64,000 nucleotides of DNA. It comes from DATKHR01 sp036557365. Its GTDB lineage: Bacteria; Acidobacteriota; Vicinamibacteria; Vicinamibacterales; CAVVIG01. Shown one piece after another: positions 34,658 through 42,520 of the stretch. Location of the stretch: NCBI GenBank assembly GCA_036557365.1, contig DATBHR010000077.1, positions 1 through 64,000 of the forward strand, read 5' to 3'. A program made the position numbers and the translations under genes. A model generated the notes under the pieces. The model saw nothing but the letters and a program-made list of their open reading frames with translations. It was not told the DNA's origin and searched no databases. How positions within the stretch are numbered: position 1 is the stretch's first letter; the number at the start of each line of letters is the position of its first letter.

Positions 34658-36868
34658 CTACGGTTGCGGCGCGCTCGGTGCCGTGGCCTGCGGCGCGTGC
34701 ATCTGATACTCGTGCGGCGGCTCCGCGCCGAGCAGGTTCTTGACGAAGTAGTCCCACCGCCGGCGGACCATGTACGGCTCGTTGCCGAAGCCGTGTCCGC
34801 GGTTAGGCAGCATCAAGAGGTCGAAGTCCTTGTTCGCCTTGATCAGCTCGTCGACGACGAGGAACGTGTTGTACGGCGGCACGTTGGTGTCCATGGTCCC
34901 GTGCGCAAGGAGCAGCTTGCCCTTCAGGTTCTTTGCGACCAGCTGATTCGCCTGGTTGTCGTAGTTGGTCGTGCCGTCAGGGTTCGTGCGAAGCAGCCCC
35001 TGCCACTTCTCTGCCCAGTCGTCCTCGTAGTTCCGGTTGTCGTGGTTGCCGGCCTCCGAGATGCCGACCTTGAAGAAGTCCGGATAGCGGAACATCGCAT
35101 CGGCCGTCGCATAGCCGCCGCCCGAATGACCGTAGATGCCGGCGCGGTCGATGTCGATCCAGGCGAACCGCTGCGCCAGCTCCTTCATCCCCGCGACCTG
35201 ATCGGCGAGCGTGTTGTCGCCCATGTTGCCGTAGTACGCCTCGTGAAATTTCTTCGACCGCCACGGGGTACCCATCCCGTCGATTTCGACGACGACGAAG
35301 CCGAGTTCGGCGAGCGCCTGGGCATCTCCGCGTGCGGGTGAAAACGTCCGGCCTCCGACGCTTCCGGTCTGCGGTCCTGGATAGATGTGATTGACGATCG
35401 GATATTTCTTCGTCGTGTCGAGCGTCGTCGGCTTATACAGGAGGCCGTAGAGATCCGTGACACCGTCGCGTGCCTTGACGGTGATCGGCGTCGGCGGCTG
35501 CCAGCCGGTCGCTGTCAGGCGGCTGATGTCCGCGCGTTCGACGGTCATCAAAAGCGCGCCGTCCGAGTCGCGGAGCTCGGCGATCGGCGCGGTCGTCGGC
35601 GTTGAATAGACGTCGACGAAGTACTTGCCCGACGGCGAGAGCGCCACGTCGTGGTCGGCATCGGCCGGAGTCAACAGCTTCTGGTTCTTCCCGTCCATTC
35701 CGATCTTGTAGAAGTGACGGAAGTACGGGTCGCGTCCTTTTTCCTTGCCGACCGCCACGAAGTACAGCGTTCGCGTCTTTTCGTCCACGCGGAGCAACTG
35801 CGTGACGTTGCCCTCGCCTTTCGTGATCTGGAGTTTCTCGCGGCCGGTCTTCAGATCGTGAAGGTACAGGTGGCCCCAGTCGTCGCGCTCCGAGAACCAG
35901 ATGACCTCGTTCGAGTTCGGCAGGTAGCGCCAGTTCACGCGGCCGTTGCCCGATTCGAAGAACGTCTCCGCTTTCTCTTCGAGGACGTCGCGGACCACGC
36001 CGGTTGCGGCGTCGGCGACGCGGAGCTGCTCGCGCCGGTGGTCGCGCGCGGTCGACACGAACGCGACCGTCGATCCGTCAGGACTCCATTGGACGTCGCT
36101 CCACTCACCGCCGCGGCAGGCGATGTCGTCGCAGAGCGTCGAGCGGTGCTGATCCGGATCCAGCTGGACGCGGGTGACTTGCCCCGACGGAACATCGATC
36201 ACGACGCGGTCGATCATCGTGACCGTCGCGTCGCCGGGCAGCGGGTACTTCCAGGCTTCGAGCTTCGGATGGCCGACGCGCGTATCGACGAGGTACATCT
36301 CGCCGACGTTGCGCTGATCCTGTTGGAAGGTCGCGATTTTCTTGGAGTCAGGCGACCAGACGAGGACCGGCCGATCGCTCCGCGTCCATCCGGCGTTGTC
36401 GGTCGCGTACCCGAAGTCCTTGATGCCGTCTCTGGTGAGCTGCGTTTCCTTGCCCGACGCGATGTCCCGCACCCACAGATTCCAGTCGCGCACGAACGCG
36501 GTCGTCTTGCCGTCAGGCGACGGCGTGTCAGTCCGAACGGCGCGCGCGACCGCGCCGCTTTCGTCCCTGTTCCTGCACATCGGCAGATCGCACGTCGTGC
36601 GGTCTTTCGTCGCGGCGGTCACCACGAACGCTTCCGGACCATTCTCCGTCGTCGTCCGGTACCAGAAGCGATCGTCGTCCAGCCACCGTGCGCGGACGTT
36701 GCTGTGCAGCACGAGCGGCGTCGTGTTGTACGTCATGAACCGTTCGGCTCGTGCGTAGTCGTCCGACGTGAACTGCCGAACGGAAACGCTCTGTTGAGCG
36801 CTGACCACGGCCGAGAGCGCGAAGGCTGCAGAAGCGCCACCGATGAGCCGCATCACTGAAGAGGACAT
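34658..36868 (-). CDS. Secreted dipeptidyl-peptidase IV family S9 peptidase
   Basis: Removes N-terminal dipeptides, often X-Pro, from peptides in the periplasm or outside. From ATG 36868 the product is 736 residues. It has a signal peptide (residues 1-25), an eight-bladed DPP-IV propeller (to about 480; blades such as VFVRDWNLWVRDI) and a C-terminal alpha/beta-hydrolase domain. The catalytic Ser lies in YGHSGGGYAT, the Asp in HGTMDTNVPP and the His in LPNRGHGFG. The family's propeller Glu-pair was not verified. TATAAT at 36883-36878 ends 9 nt before the ATG, so the transcript may be leaderless; an ORF extension to 36943 has no ribosome site. It is divergent from the PEGA protein gene. Confidence 0.9.
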   Translation of the reverse strand: MSSSVMRLIGGASAAFALSAVVSAQQSVSVRQFTSDDYARAERFMTYNTTPLVLHSNVRARWLDDDRFWYRTTTENGPEAFVVTAATKDRTTCDLPMCRNRDESGAVARAVRTDTPSPDGKTTAFVRDWNLWVRDIASGKETQLTRDGIKDFGYATDNAGWTRSDRPVLVWSPDSKKIATFQQDQRNVGEMYLVDTRVGHPKLEAWKYPLPGDATVTMIDRVVIDVPSGQVTRVQLDPDQHRSTLCDDIACRGGEWSDVQWSPDGSTVAFVSTARDHRREQLRVADAATGVVRDVLEEKAETFFESGNGRVNWRYLPNSNEVIWFSERDDWGHLYLHDLKTGREKLQITKGEGNVTQLLRVDEKTRTLYFVAVGKEKGRDPYFRHFYKIGMDGKNQKLLTPADADHDVALSPSGKYFVDVYSTPTTAPIAELRDSDGALLMTVERADISRLTATGWQPPTPITVKARDGVTDLYGLLYKPTTLDTTKKYPIVNHIYPGPQTGSVGGRTFSPARGDAQALAELGFVVVEIDGMGTPWRSKKFHEAYYGNMGDNTLADQVAGMKELAQRFAWIDIDRAGIYGHSGGGYATADAMFRYPDFFKVGISEAGNHDNRNYEDDWAEKWQGLLRTNPDGTTNYDNQANQLVAKNLKGKLLLAHGTMDTNVPPYNTFLVVDELIKANKDFDLLMLPNRGHGFGNEPYMVRRRWDYFVKNLLGAEPPHEYQMHAPQATAPSAPQP

Positions 36869-36877
36869 AGCCCTCGA

Positions 36878-36953
36878 ATTATATGAGGACAGCGTTAAGA
36901 AACCCTCGGTTCTCCACGGAATTTGGGCCTTTCTGGATGGCAAGGACCTTGCC
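36878..36953. promoter_or_regulatory. Divergent promoter region with a perfect palindrome
   Basis: TATAAT lies at 36883-36878 (minus strand, toward the DPP-IV gene). GGCAAGG-A-CCTTGCC at 36939-36953 is a perfect 7-bp-arm palindrome centred between the two divergent genes, 24 nt before the PEGA gene ATG. It is followed by TTTT, so it could be an operator or a small attenuating hairpin. Confidence 0.4.
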
Positions 36954-36976
36954 TTTTACTGGGCAGCGAGGGGGCC

Positions 36977-37783
36977 ATGACACAGACTCCAATGAAGACC
37001 TTGAAAATAACCGCCGCGCTGCTGACCGGTTTCGCGCTGGCCTCAGCACCGGCGTTCGCAGAGCCGCAGGGAACTCGAGGCCACCAGCCTCAAGCGCACG
37101 TACAGCAGAGCGCGCCGCGCGCTGAACGTGCGGTGCCTCGTGCAGCCGCTCGTCCGGAGATCGCACGGCCGGTTGCGCCGAGCGTGGTTCGCCCGTCGGT
37201 AGGCGCGCGACCGATTGCGCCGAACGTGGTGCGTCCGTCGGTCGTTGCGCCACGCGCATCTGTGCAGCCGAACGTCGTCGTTCCCGGACACGCAGTGCCG
37301 CGCGCAGTTCCTCGGTCGTATGCATACCCTGCGCATCCGTACACCGCGCATCCGTACGTCGTCCACCCGTATCACCCGTACGTGGTCGCGCCGTACTACC
37401 GGCCGTACGTGTTCCATCCGTACTTCAGCGTCGGTTTCGGATTCTGGGCGGGCTATCCCGTTCCGTACACCTACGCGTATCCGTATCCCGTGCCGGTCTA
37501 CGGCTACGGCGCGCCGTCGACGGACGTGACGGTGGGACCGAGCTCGACGCAGTACGGCGGCGTGAGCCTCGAGGTGACACCTGCTGACGCGAGCGTCTCC
37601 GTGGACGGCGGCTACGCGGGCGTCGTTCGCGACTTCGATGGCACCGAGCACACGCTGACGCTGGCCAGCGGCCGCCATCACATCGAGATCAGCGCGGCTG
37701 GATTCCAGCCGATGTCGTTCGACGTGGATACGGTGCCCGGACAGATCGTTCCGTATCGCGGCGACCTTCAGCCGCTGCACTAA
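36977..37783 (+). CDS. Secreted His/Tyr/Pro-rich protein with a PEGA domain
   Basis: A 268-residue exported protein. ATG 36977 is chosen because GAGGGGG precedes it and the signal peptide follows (ALLTGFALASAPAFA). Residues about 25-105 are Pro/Arg/Val repeats (variants of RPSVxAPxV). Residues about 110-185 are extremely rich in Tyr, His and Pro in HPY units (YVVHPYHPYVVAPYYRP). The last 80 residues are a PEGA domain: SLEVTPADASVSVDGGYAGV ending in the usual turn and strand. Such proteins are thought to be envelope or surface components; the HPY stretch could bind metal or aromatic surfaces, which is speculation. Confidence 0.75.
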   Translation: MTQTPMKTLKITAALLTGFALASAPAFAEPQGTRGHQPQAHVQQSAPRAERAVPRAAARPEIARPVAPSVVRPSVGARPIAPNVVRPSVVAPRASVQPNVVVPGHAVPRAVPRSYAYPAHPYTAHPYVVHPYHPYVVAPYYRPYVFHPYFSVGFGFWAGYPVPYTYAYPYPVPVYGYGAPSTDVTVGPSSTQYGGVSLEVTPADASVSVDGGYAGVVRDFDGTEHTLTLASGRHHIEISAAGFQPMSFDVDTVPGQIVPYRGDLQPLH

Positions 37784-37843
37784 ATCACGGGCAGCGCACA
37801 GACGAACTTCGATCTACTGGTCGATAGAGATCGGGGTTCCGGG

Positions 37844-37883
37844 GCGGGTAAACGCTCCCAGCATATGGGATGCGGTTACCCGC
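37844..37883. terminator. Hairpin between convergent genes
   Basis: GCGGGTAA (37844-37851) and TTACCCGC (37876-37883) form an 8-bp stem enclosing a second stem (CCCA/TGGG region). It lies between the PEGA gene stop and the FAD gene stop. No strong T-run follows. Confidence 0.45.
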
Positions 37884-37976
37884 TTCGTCTGTACCGGCCG
37901 GGAAACCCTGCGCCGCGAAACCACAAAAACAAGAAGATCAGGCAGAGATTCGTCGCGCTCGATTCGGTCAGATCGA

Positions 37977-39173
37977 TCAGCTGATGTGCTCGGGCCGGAA
38001 GCCGACCGCGAGGACGCGCGCAGGAATCCGTCGCAGGACGGGAAGCCACTTCACCAGGTTCAGGAACAATGGCGGCTTTCGACGGCTGTCCGTGTCAGCG
38101 AGCGTCGGCGCGATCACGCGGTTCTGAACCGCGAGCTGCAGGCGCTGCGTCATCTTCGTCGGCCATTCGCGCCGCGCCTGCACGCGACGCAGGTCATCGT
38201 GCGTGCAGCGTTGACTCTTGAGGCAGTCGGCGAGCAGGTTCGACGTCGCAACCGCGTCCTGAATCGCCAGGTTGATGCCGACGCCGCCGATCGGCGACAT
38301 GGCGTGCGCGGCGTCGCCGATGCAGAGCAATCCGTCGCGTGACCACTCCTTCAATCGATCGACGCGCACCGTCAGCAGCTTCACATCGTCCCAGGACGCC
38401 AGAGACGTCACGCGGCCCTTCAGCCACGGCACGACGCCCACGATCAGTTGCTGCAGACGCGCGATCGGCTCGCGCCGCATCGCGTCGAACTGGCCCTTCG
38501 CGATGACGAATCCGCACTGCCAGTAATCGCCGCGTCCCAGCATGATGAAGATGCGTCCGTTGTCGAAATAGCCGAGCACTTGCGCGGCATCCTGCTCGGC
38601 GCGCGGCAGCCGCATCCACAAGACGTCCATCGGCGCGCCGAAATCTTCCACTAACAGCCCGGCCCGCTCGCGGACGACAGAGCTTCGTCCGTCTGCTCCG
38701 ACCACGAGAGGCGCGCGCACCTCGACGTCCCGGTTTGCCTCGTGGACACGAACGCCGACCACTCGCCCATCCTGTTCCAGCAAGCCGACGACCTCGGCTT
38801 CCATCTGCAGATGGAACGTTGAATACGCGCGCGCCTGCTCGGCGATGAAATTCAGGAAATCCCACTGCGGCATCAGCGCGACGAACTTGCAGTGCGTCGG
38901 CAGATGCGTCAGGTCGGCGAGCGTCACCGGTTCACCGTTGTAGTAGCCGGTCACCTGACGGAGTTCCTGGTGAGGCCTCGCAAGAAACGTATCGAGGATG
39001 CCCAGCTCGTACATCAGCTCGAGCGTGGACGGATGGATGGTGTCGCCGCGGAAATCGCGCAGAAAGTCTTTGTGCTTCTCGAGCACGAGCACATCGACGC
39101 CGGCGCGCGCCAGCAGCAGGCCCAGCATCATCCCGGCCGGGCCGCCGCCGGCGATGCAACACGTGACGTTCAG
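37977..39173 (-). CDS. FAD-dependent monooxygenase (PHBH-fold), non-ATG start
   Basis: A flavin aromatic-hydroxylase-fold oxidoreductase. The FAD fingerprint CCIAGGGPAGMMLGLLLARA lies partly upstream of the first ATG (39131), so the true protein must begin earlier. Reading back in frame, no ATG, GTG or TTG occurs before the preceding terminator; a CTG at 39173 (LNVTCCIAGGG) is the best candidate, giving about 398 residues. Further motifs are DG fingerprint PLVVGADGRSSVVRERAGL and LLCIGDAAHAMSPIGGVGIN with the second FAD site. TACAAT at 39207-39202 could be its -10 box. The substrate is unknown. Either a rare start codon or an error in the 5' end explains the missing ATG. Confidence 0.85.
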   Translation of the reverse strand: MNVTCCIAGGGPAGMMLGLLLARAGVDVLVLEKHKDFLRDFRGDTIHPSTLELMYELGILDTFLARPHQELRQVTGYYNGEPVTLADLTHLPTHCKFVALMPQWDFLNFIAEQARAYSTFHLQMEAEVVGLLEQDGRVVGVRVHEANRDVEVRAPLVVGADGRSSVVRERAGLLVEDFGAPMDVLWMRLPRAEQDAAQVLGYFDNGRIFIMLGRGDYWQCGFVIAKGQFDAMRREPIARLQQLIVGVVPWLKGRVTSLASWDDVKLLTVRVDRLKEWSRDGLLCIGDAAHAMSPIGGVGINLAIQDAVATSNLLADCLKSQRCTHDDLRRVQARREWPTKMTQRLQLAVQNRVIAPTLADTDSRRKPPLFLNLVKWLPVLRRIPARVLAVGFRPEHIS

Positions 39174-39207
39174 GCGATCAGGAAGGGAGCCGATAAAGAC
39201 GATTGTA

Positions 39208-39251
39208 GAAAAAGAAAGCCGGCCGCGTGGGGGTAGAAAAACGCGGCCGGC
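39208..39251 (-). terminator. Rho-independent terminator of the CHRD gene
   Basis: GCCGGCCGCG (39251-39242 on the minus strand) pairs with CGCGGCCGGC (39227-39218), a perfect 10-bp stem followed by TTTCTTTTTC. It lies after the CHRD stop and just before the FAD gene. Confidence 0.85.
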
Positions 39252-39274
39252 TGCGCGGGCAACGATTGGGTTCG

Positions 39275-39304
39275 CGGCTCGAGGTTGAGGAGGACCTCGA
39301 GCCG
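39275..39304 (-). terminator. Second hairpin after the CHRD gene
   Basis: CGGCTCGAGGT (39275-39285) and ACCTCGAGCCG (39294-39304) form a perfect 11-bp stem with an 8-nt loop, 13 nt after the CHRD stop and upstream of the main terminator. No T-run follows. Confidence 0.6.
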
Positions 39305-39317
39305 TGAGCCCGATGCG

Positions 39318-39845
39318 TTACTGGACGCGCACGAGCTGGCCGCGGGCGACGCCGGCCGGATTGAGCGTCGAGTGGACGTTGAAGTAGAAGCCCGACGGGT
39401 TGTTGATGATCGCGTTCATGATCTCGAGGCCGCCCGATGGCGGAACGCCGGCCTTGGTGAACGACCCACCGCCGTTGGCGAGGGTCACTTCGCCCTGCGT
39501 CAACTGCGTCGAAAAGACGATTTGCCCGTTCGAACCTGCCGGCGCCTGGTGAATGTGGGCAATATTGATCGGCGTGTTGGGCGGGAAGCCCTGAAGCGTG
39601 ACGACGAACGTCGCAGTGCCGGCCGTGATGTTACCTGCCGAGTCGCGCGTCACCTGGAACGTGACCGTCACGTTGCCGCTCCCTGTGTTCTCGGCGTTCG
39701 ACACCGGCGGCACTTCATTGGCCGGCATCAGCGTCGCGGTGAACGTCGGCGTGTTCGGGTCGACAGGGTTGGTCGGATTCGAGTTGCTGCTGCAGCTCAC
39801 GGCCGTCAGCGAGAGCCCCAAGATGACGAGTGACAGGCGCTTCAT
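39318..39845 (-). CDS. CHRD-domain lipoprotein
   Basis: A 175-residue envelope lipoprotein from ATG 39845, preceded by GAGGAG. The lipobox is LTAVSC (C18). The body is one CHRD domain (PF07452-type): FTATLMPANEVPPVSN at the start, NIAHIHQAPAGSNGQIV in the middle and IINNPSGFYFNVHSTLNP near the end. CHRD domains are named after chordin; in bacteria they are extracytoplasmic modules of unknown biochemistry. It ends in two hairpins. The barrel gene lies 28 nt upstream, so they may be co-transcribed. Confidence 0.9.
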   Translation of the reverse strand: MKRLSLVILGLSLTAVSCSSNSNPTNPVDPNTPTFTATLMPANEVPPVSNAENTGSGNVTVTFQVTRDSAGNITAGTATFVVTLQGFPPNTPINIAHIHQAPAGSNGQIVFSTQLTQGEVTLANGGGSFTKAGVPPSGGLEIMNAIINNPSGFYFNVHSTLNPAGVARGQLVRVQ

Positions 39846-39873
39846 GCATCCAACTCCTCGACGTCAGCCGACG

Positions 39874-40689
39874 TCAGAAAAACTTCCGCGTGAGATTGAA
39901 ACCCAGGTACAGGCCGCCCGGTCCCCCGTGCGCCAGTTGTCGTGTAGTCGTGCCCGCGCCGTTCTGGAACACCAGCGAGAACACGTGCGCGCCGACTCGC
40001 TTCTCGATCGAGAAGGCGTATTCCGCGTCGTCGATCACGAAACCGCCGATCCGCGGCGTGACTTCGAAGACGCCGTAGGTCGACTCCAGGAACCGCATCC
40101 GCGCGCCGAGCCCGACATAGCCGGTGTCACGCGTTTCTGATCCGCCGGTTCCCGTGTTGTGCACCCACGTGGGGTTGGCGTAGAGCGCGAGGCGATCCTT
40201 CACCGTGCGCGACACGACGAAGCCCACCGACGGCGCATAGTTCTCCTGGAAGTTGTTCTCGCCTTCAACCGCGACGAGAACCGAAATGCCGACGGGCATC
40301 TTGTCGCCCTGATGCCAGCCGTCGTACTTGCCGGTGAATTGAAATGTCTTGCTCAGGCTCGTGCGCAGGACGACCGCCTCGAGGTGCTTCATGATGCCGA
40401 AGCGATACTCAAGGCCGATGTTCGCGCCGTTGTCGAGGCCGAACAGATTCGCGGCGGCGTCGCCGAAGTCGACGCTCGTCAGATCCAGGTTGAACCGGTG
40501 TGTCAGATGGAAGTCGCTGCCGAATTTCGGCAGCGGCAGCGTCGTCGGCAGATTGATCAGCGAGAAGTCCGGCTCCGCGGGCCTGAGCGCGGCATCGTCG
40601 TCGGATTGCGCGCGTGCAGGGACAGCCGCGATCAAGAACACCAACAGCAAGGCAAACGATATGAAGACAGAGCGAGAGTGTCGGATCAC
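39874..40689 (-). CDS. DUF5777-like outer-membrane beta-barrel protein
   Basis: A 271-residue exported barrel from GTG 40689, with AAGGAGG 8 nt upstream. After the signal peptide (ends near ARAQ) come family features: LPTTLPLPKFGSDFHLTHRF, NLFGLDNGANIGLEYRFGI and YAPSVGFVVSRTVKDRLAL. It ends in LYLGFNLTRKFF, with a C-terminal Phe typical of barrel targeting. The family assignment is from resemblance to DUF5777 proteins of Acidobacteria and Bacteroidetes; function is unknown. It may form an operon with the CHRD lipoprotein. Confidence 0.75.
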   Translation of the reverse strand: MIRHSRSVFISFALLLVFLIAAVPARAQSDDDAALRPAEPDFSLINLPTTLPLPKFGSDFHLTHRFNLDLTSVDFGDAAANLFGLDNGANIGLEYRFGIMKHLEAVVLRTSLSKTFQFTGKYDGWHQGDKMPVGISVLVAVEGENNFQENYAPSVGFVVSRTVKDRLALYANPTWVHNTGTGGSETRDTGYVGLGARMRFLESTYGVFEVTPRIGGFVIDDAEYAFSIEKRVGAHVFSLVFQNGAGTTTRQLAHGGPGGLYLGFNLTRKFF

Positions 40690-40801
40690 AGTGCGCCTCC
40701 TTGGAGCAAGGTTGGGACCAGCGCTAACGCGTTGAAAACACGACGCAAACGTGTTGCGGGCGTTACCCGGGACGTAAACCCTTACGAAGGGCGTCGCCGC
40801 C

Positions 40802-42520
40802 TCAGCGGCGCTCGTAGACGATGCGGCCGCCGACGACGGTCATCGACACCGCCATCTGCTCGATGTGCTTCGGTGGACACGTCAGGATGTCTTCGGGCAG
40901 GACGACGAGATCCGCGAGCTTCCCTGTCTCGATCGATCCTTTGATGCGTTCCTCGAACGTCACGTAGGCGTTGTTGATCGTGAGGACCTTGAGCGCTTCC
41001 TGTCGCGTGATTTTCTGATCGGCGCCGAGCACGCCGCCGCTGATCGTGTCGCGCGTGACGAAGTGATAGAAGACCCACAGCGGCGGGAACGGCACGACCG
41101 GCGAATCGGTGCCGCCGGCGACGACGAATCCGCGATCGAGGTACTCGCGCATCGGCGTGGTTCGCGCCGCGCGTTCGGGTCCCCAGTACTTCACGAGGCT
41201 CGGGCCGGCCAGATACAAGTGATCCTGCGCCGAGATCACGAGATCGAGCGCCTTCAGTCGCGGGAACTGATCGGGCTGCGGGATGAATCCGTGCTCGAGC
41301 GTCCACCGCTTGCCGACAATCGAGTGCTCAGCGTTCGCCGCTTCGTACGCCGCCAGCACCTCGTCGATCGCCGCGTCGCCCACCGCGTGCGTCGAGACGC
41401 GCCAGCCGAGCCGGTTGAGTTCCCTGACGACGTATGTGAACGGCGCCTGCCTGAGCGTGTTCACACCGCGGAACGTGCCGTGCTCGCCCCACGGTTCCGC
41501 GTACGGCGTCCGCATCCAGCCGCCTTCGAAGCCGCCGTCGATCGCGAGCTTCATGCCGCCGATTCGGACCCACTCGTCGCCTTCGTCCGGTTTGATTCCC
41601 GTGGCGGCGATCGCAGTATTCATGCGAACCGCCGCGGCTCCCCTGCCCGATCCGTCGGGTGTTCCGTTCGAATCGTCGTCGCTGACCGGAAGCCGGAGCA
41701 GCTGACTGACGCGCATCGTCAGCGTGTGCTGGCGCTCCATTGATTGCAGCAGCCGATACTGCTCCACCGGCGCGCCGGGATAGCGGATGCTCGTCAAACC
41801 GACCGCGTTCAGCCGCCGATGCTGATCGACCAGCGCGTCAGTCGTCAGCGGCGGAGGCGCAGGCAGCTGCACGAGCGACTTGGCGCGATCGATCAGCTCG
41901 CCGTTCAGCTCGCCGTCGTCGCCGCGGGTGATCCGGCCGCCCGGCAGCTGTTGCGTCGTCTTCGAGATGCTCCATTTCGCGAGCGCCGCCGAGTTGAGGA
42001 TGTACTCGTGTCCGCCGCGCACGACCACGACCGGATTATTCGGCGCGACGGTATCGAGATCCTTGCGGTACGGCAGGCGGTGCTCCGCGAGTTGCGCCTC
42101 GTGCCAGTCGCTGTTCGTTGTGATGACCTCGCCGGCGCGGCTCTCGGCGACGCGCGCACCGATAGAGTGAAGAACGTCGGCCATCGAACGCGCGCGAGAG
42201 AGATCGACGCCGGGTCCGCCGCCGGCGTCGTGCAGATGATCGTCGGCCAGGCCGGGAATGACCGTCTGGCCGTGAAGGTCGATGATCTTCGTCGCCGAAC
42301 CAGCCAGCCGTCGAATGTCGGCGTTCGTGCCGACCGCGAGGAACTTCTCGCCGGCAACTGCGACGGCCTCGGCGATCGAGAATCGCGCGTCCACCGTCAC
42401 CACGTGGCCGTTGACGAAAATGGTGTCGGCAGTCGGACGAGGCGCTTGCGCGGCAAACACGCCGAAGCACGCGACCGCGGCCGCACACGCGATGCCGAAG
42501 GCGATCGGTCGATCGCTCAT
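40802..42520 (-). CDS. Secreted amidohydrolase (amidohydrolase 3 / YtcJ-like family)
   Basis: A metal-dependent hydrolase of cyclic or linear amides, 572 residues, from ATG 42520. A signal/anchor segment (residues 8-25) is followed by DTIFVNGHVVTVDARFSIAE, the usual start of the family, and VIPGLADDHLHDAG near 82-95, whose H-x-H-type pair binds metal. STHAVGDAAIDEVL near 365 and TLEHGFIPQP near 395 supply further His ligands; VVAGGTDSPVVPF near 465 supplies the metal Asp. The start overlaps the upstream FAH gene stop as ATGA, so translation is coupled. Confidence 0.88.
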   Translation of the reverse strand: MSDRPIAFGIACAAAVACFGVFAAQAPRPTADTIFVNGHVVTVDARFSIAEAVAVAGEKFLAVGTNADIRRLAGSATKIIDLHGQTVIPGLADDHLHDAGGGPGVDLSRARSMADVLHSIGARVAESRAGEVITTNSDWHEAQLAEHRLPYRKDLDTVAPNNPVVVVRGGHEYILNSAALAKWSISKTTQQLPGGRITRGDDGELNGELIDRAKSLVQLPAPPPLTTDALVDQHRRLNAVGLTSIRYPGAPVEQYRLLQSMERQHTLTMRVSQLLRLPVSDDDSNGTPDGSGRGAAAVRMNTAIAATGIKPDEGDEWVRIGGMKLAIDGGFEGGWMRTPYAEPWGEHGTFRGVNTLRQAPFTYVVRELNRLGWRVSTHAVGDAAIDEVLAAYEAANAEHSIVGKRWTLEHGFIPQPDQFPRLKALDLVISAQDHLYLAGPSLVKYWGPERAARTTPMREYLDRGFVVAGGTDSPVVPFPPLWVFYHFVTRDTISGGVLGADQKITRQEALKVLTINNAYVTFEERIKGSIETGKLADLVVLPEDILTCPPKHIEQMAVSMTVVGGRIVYERR

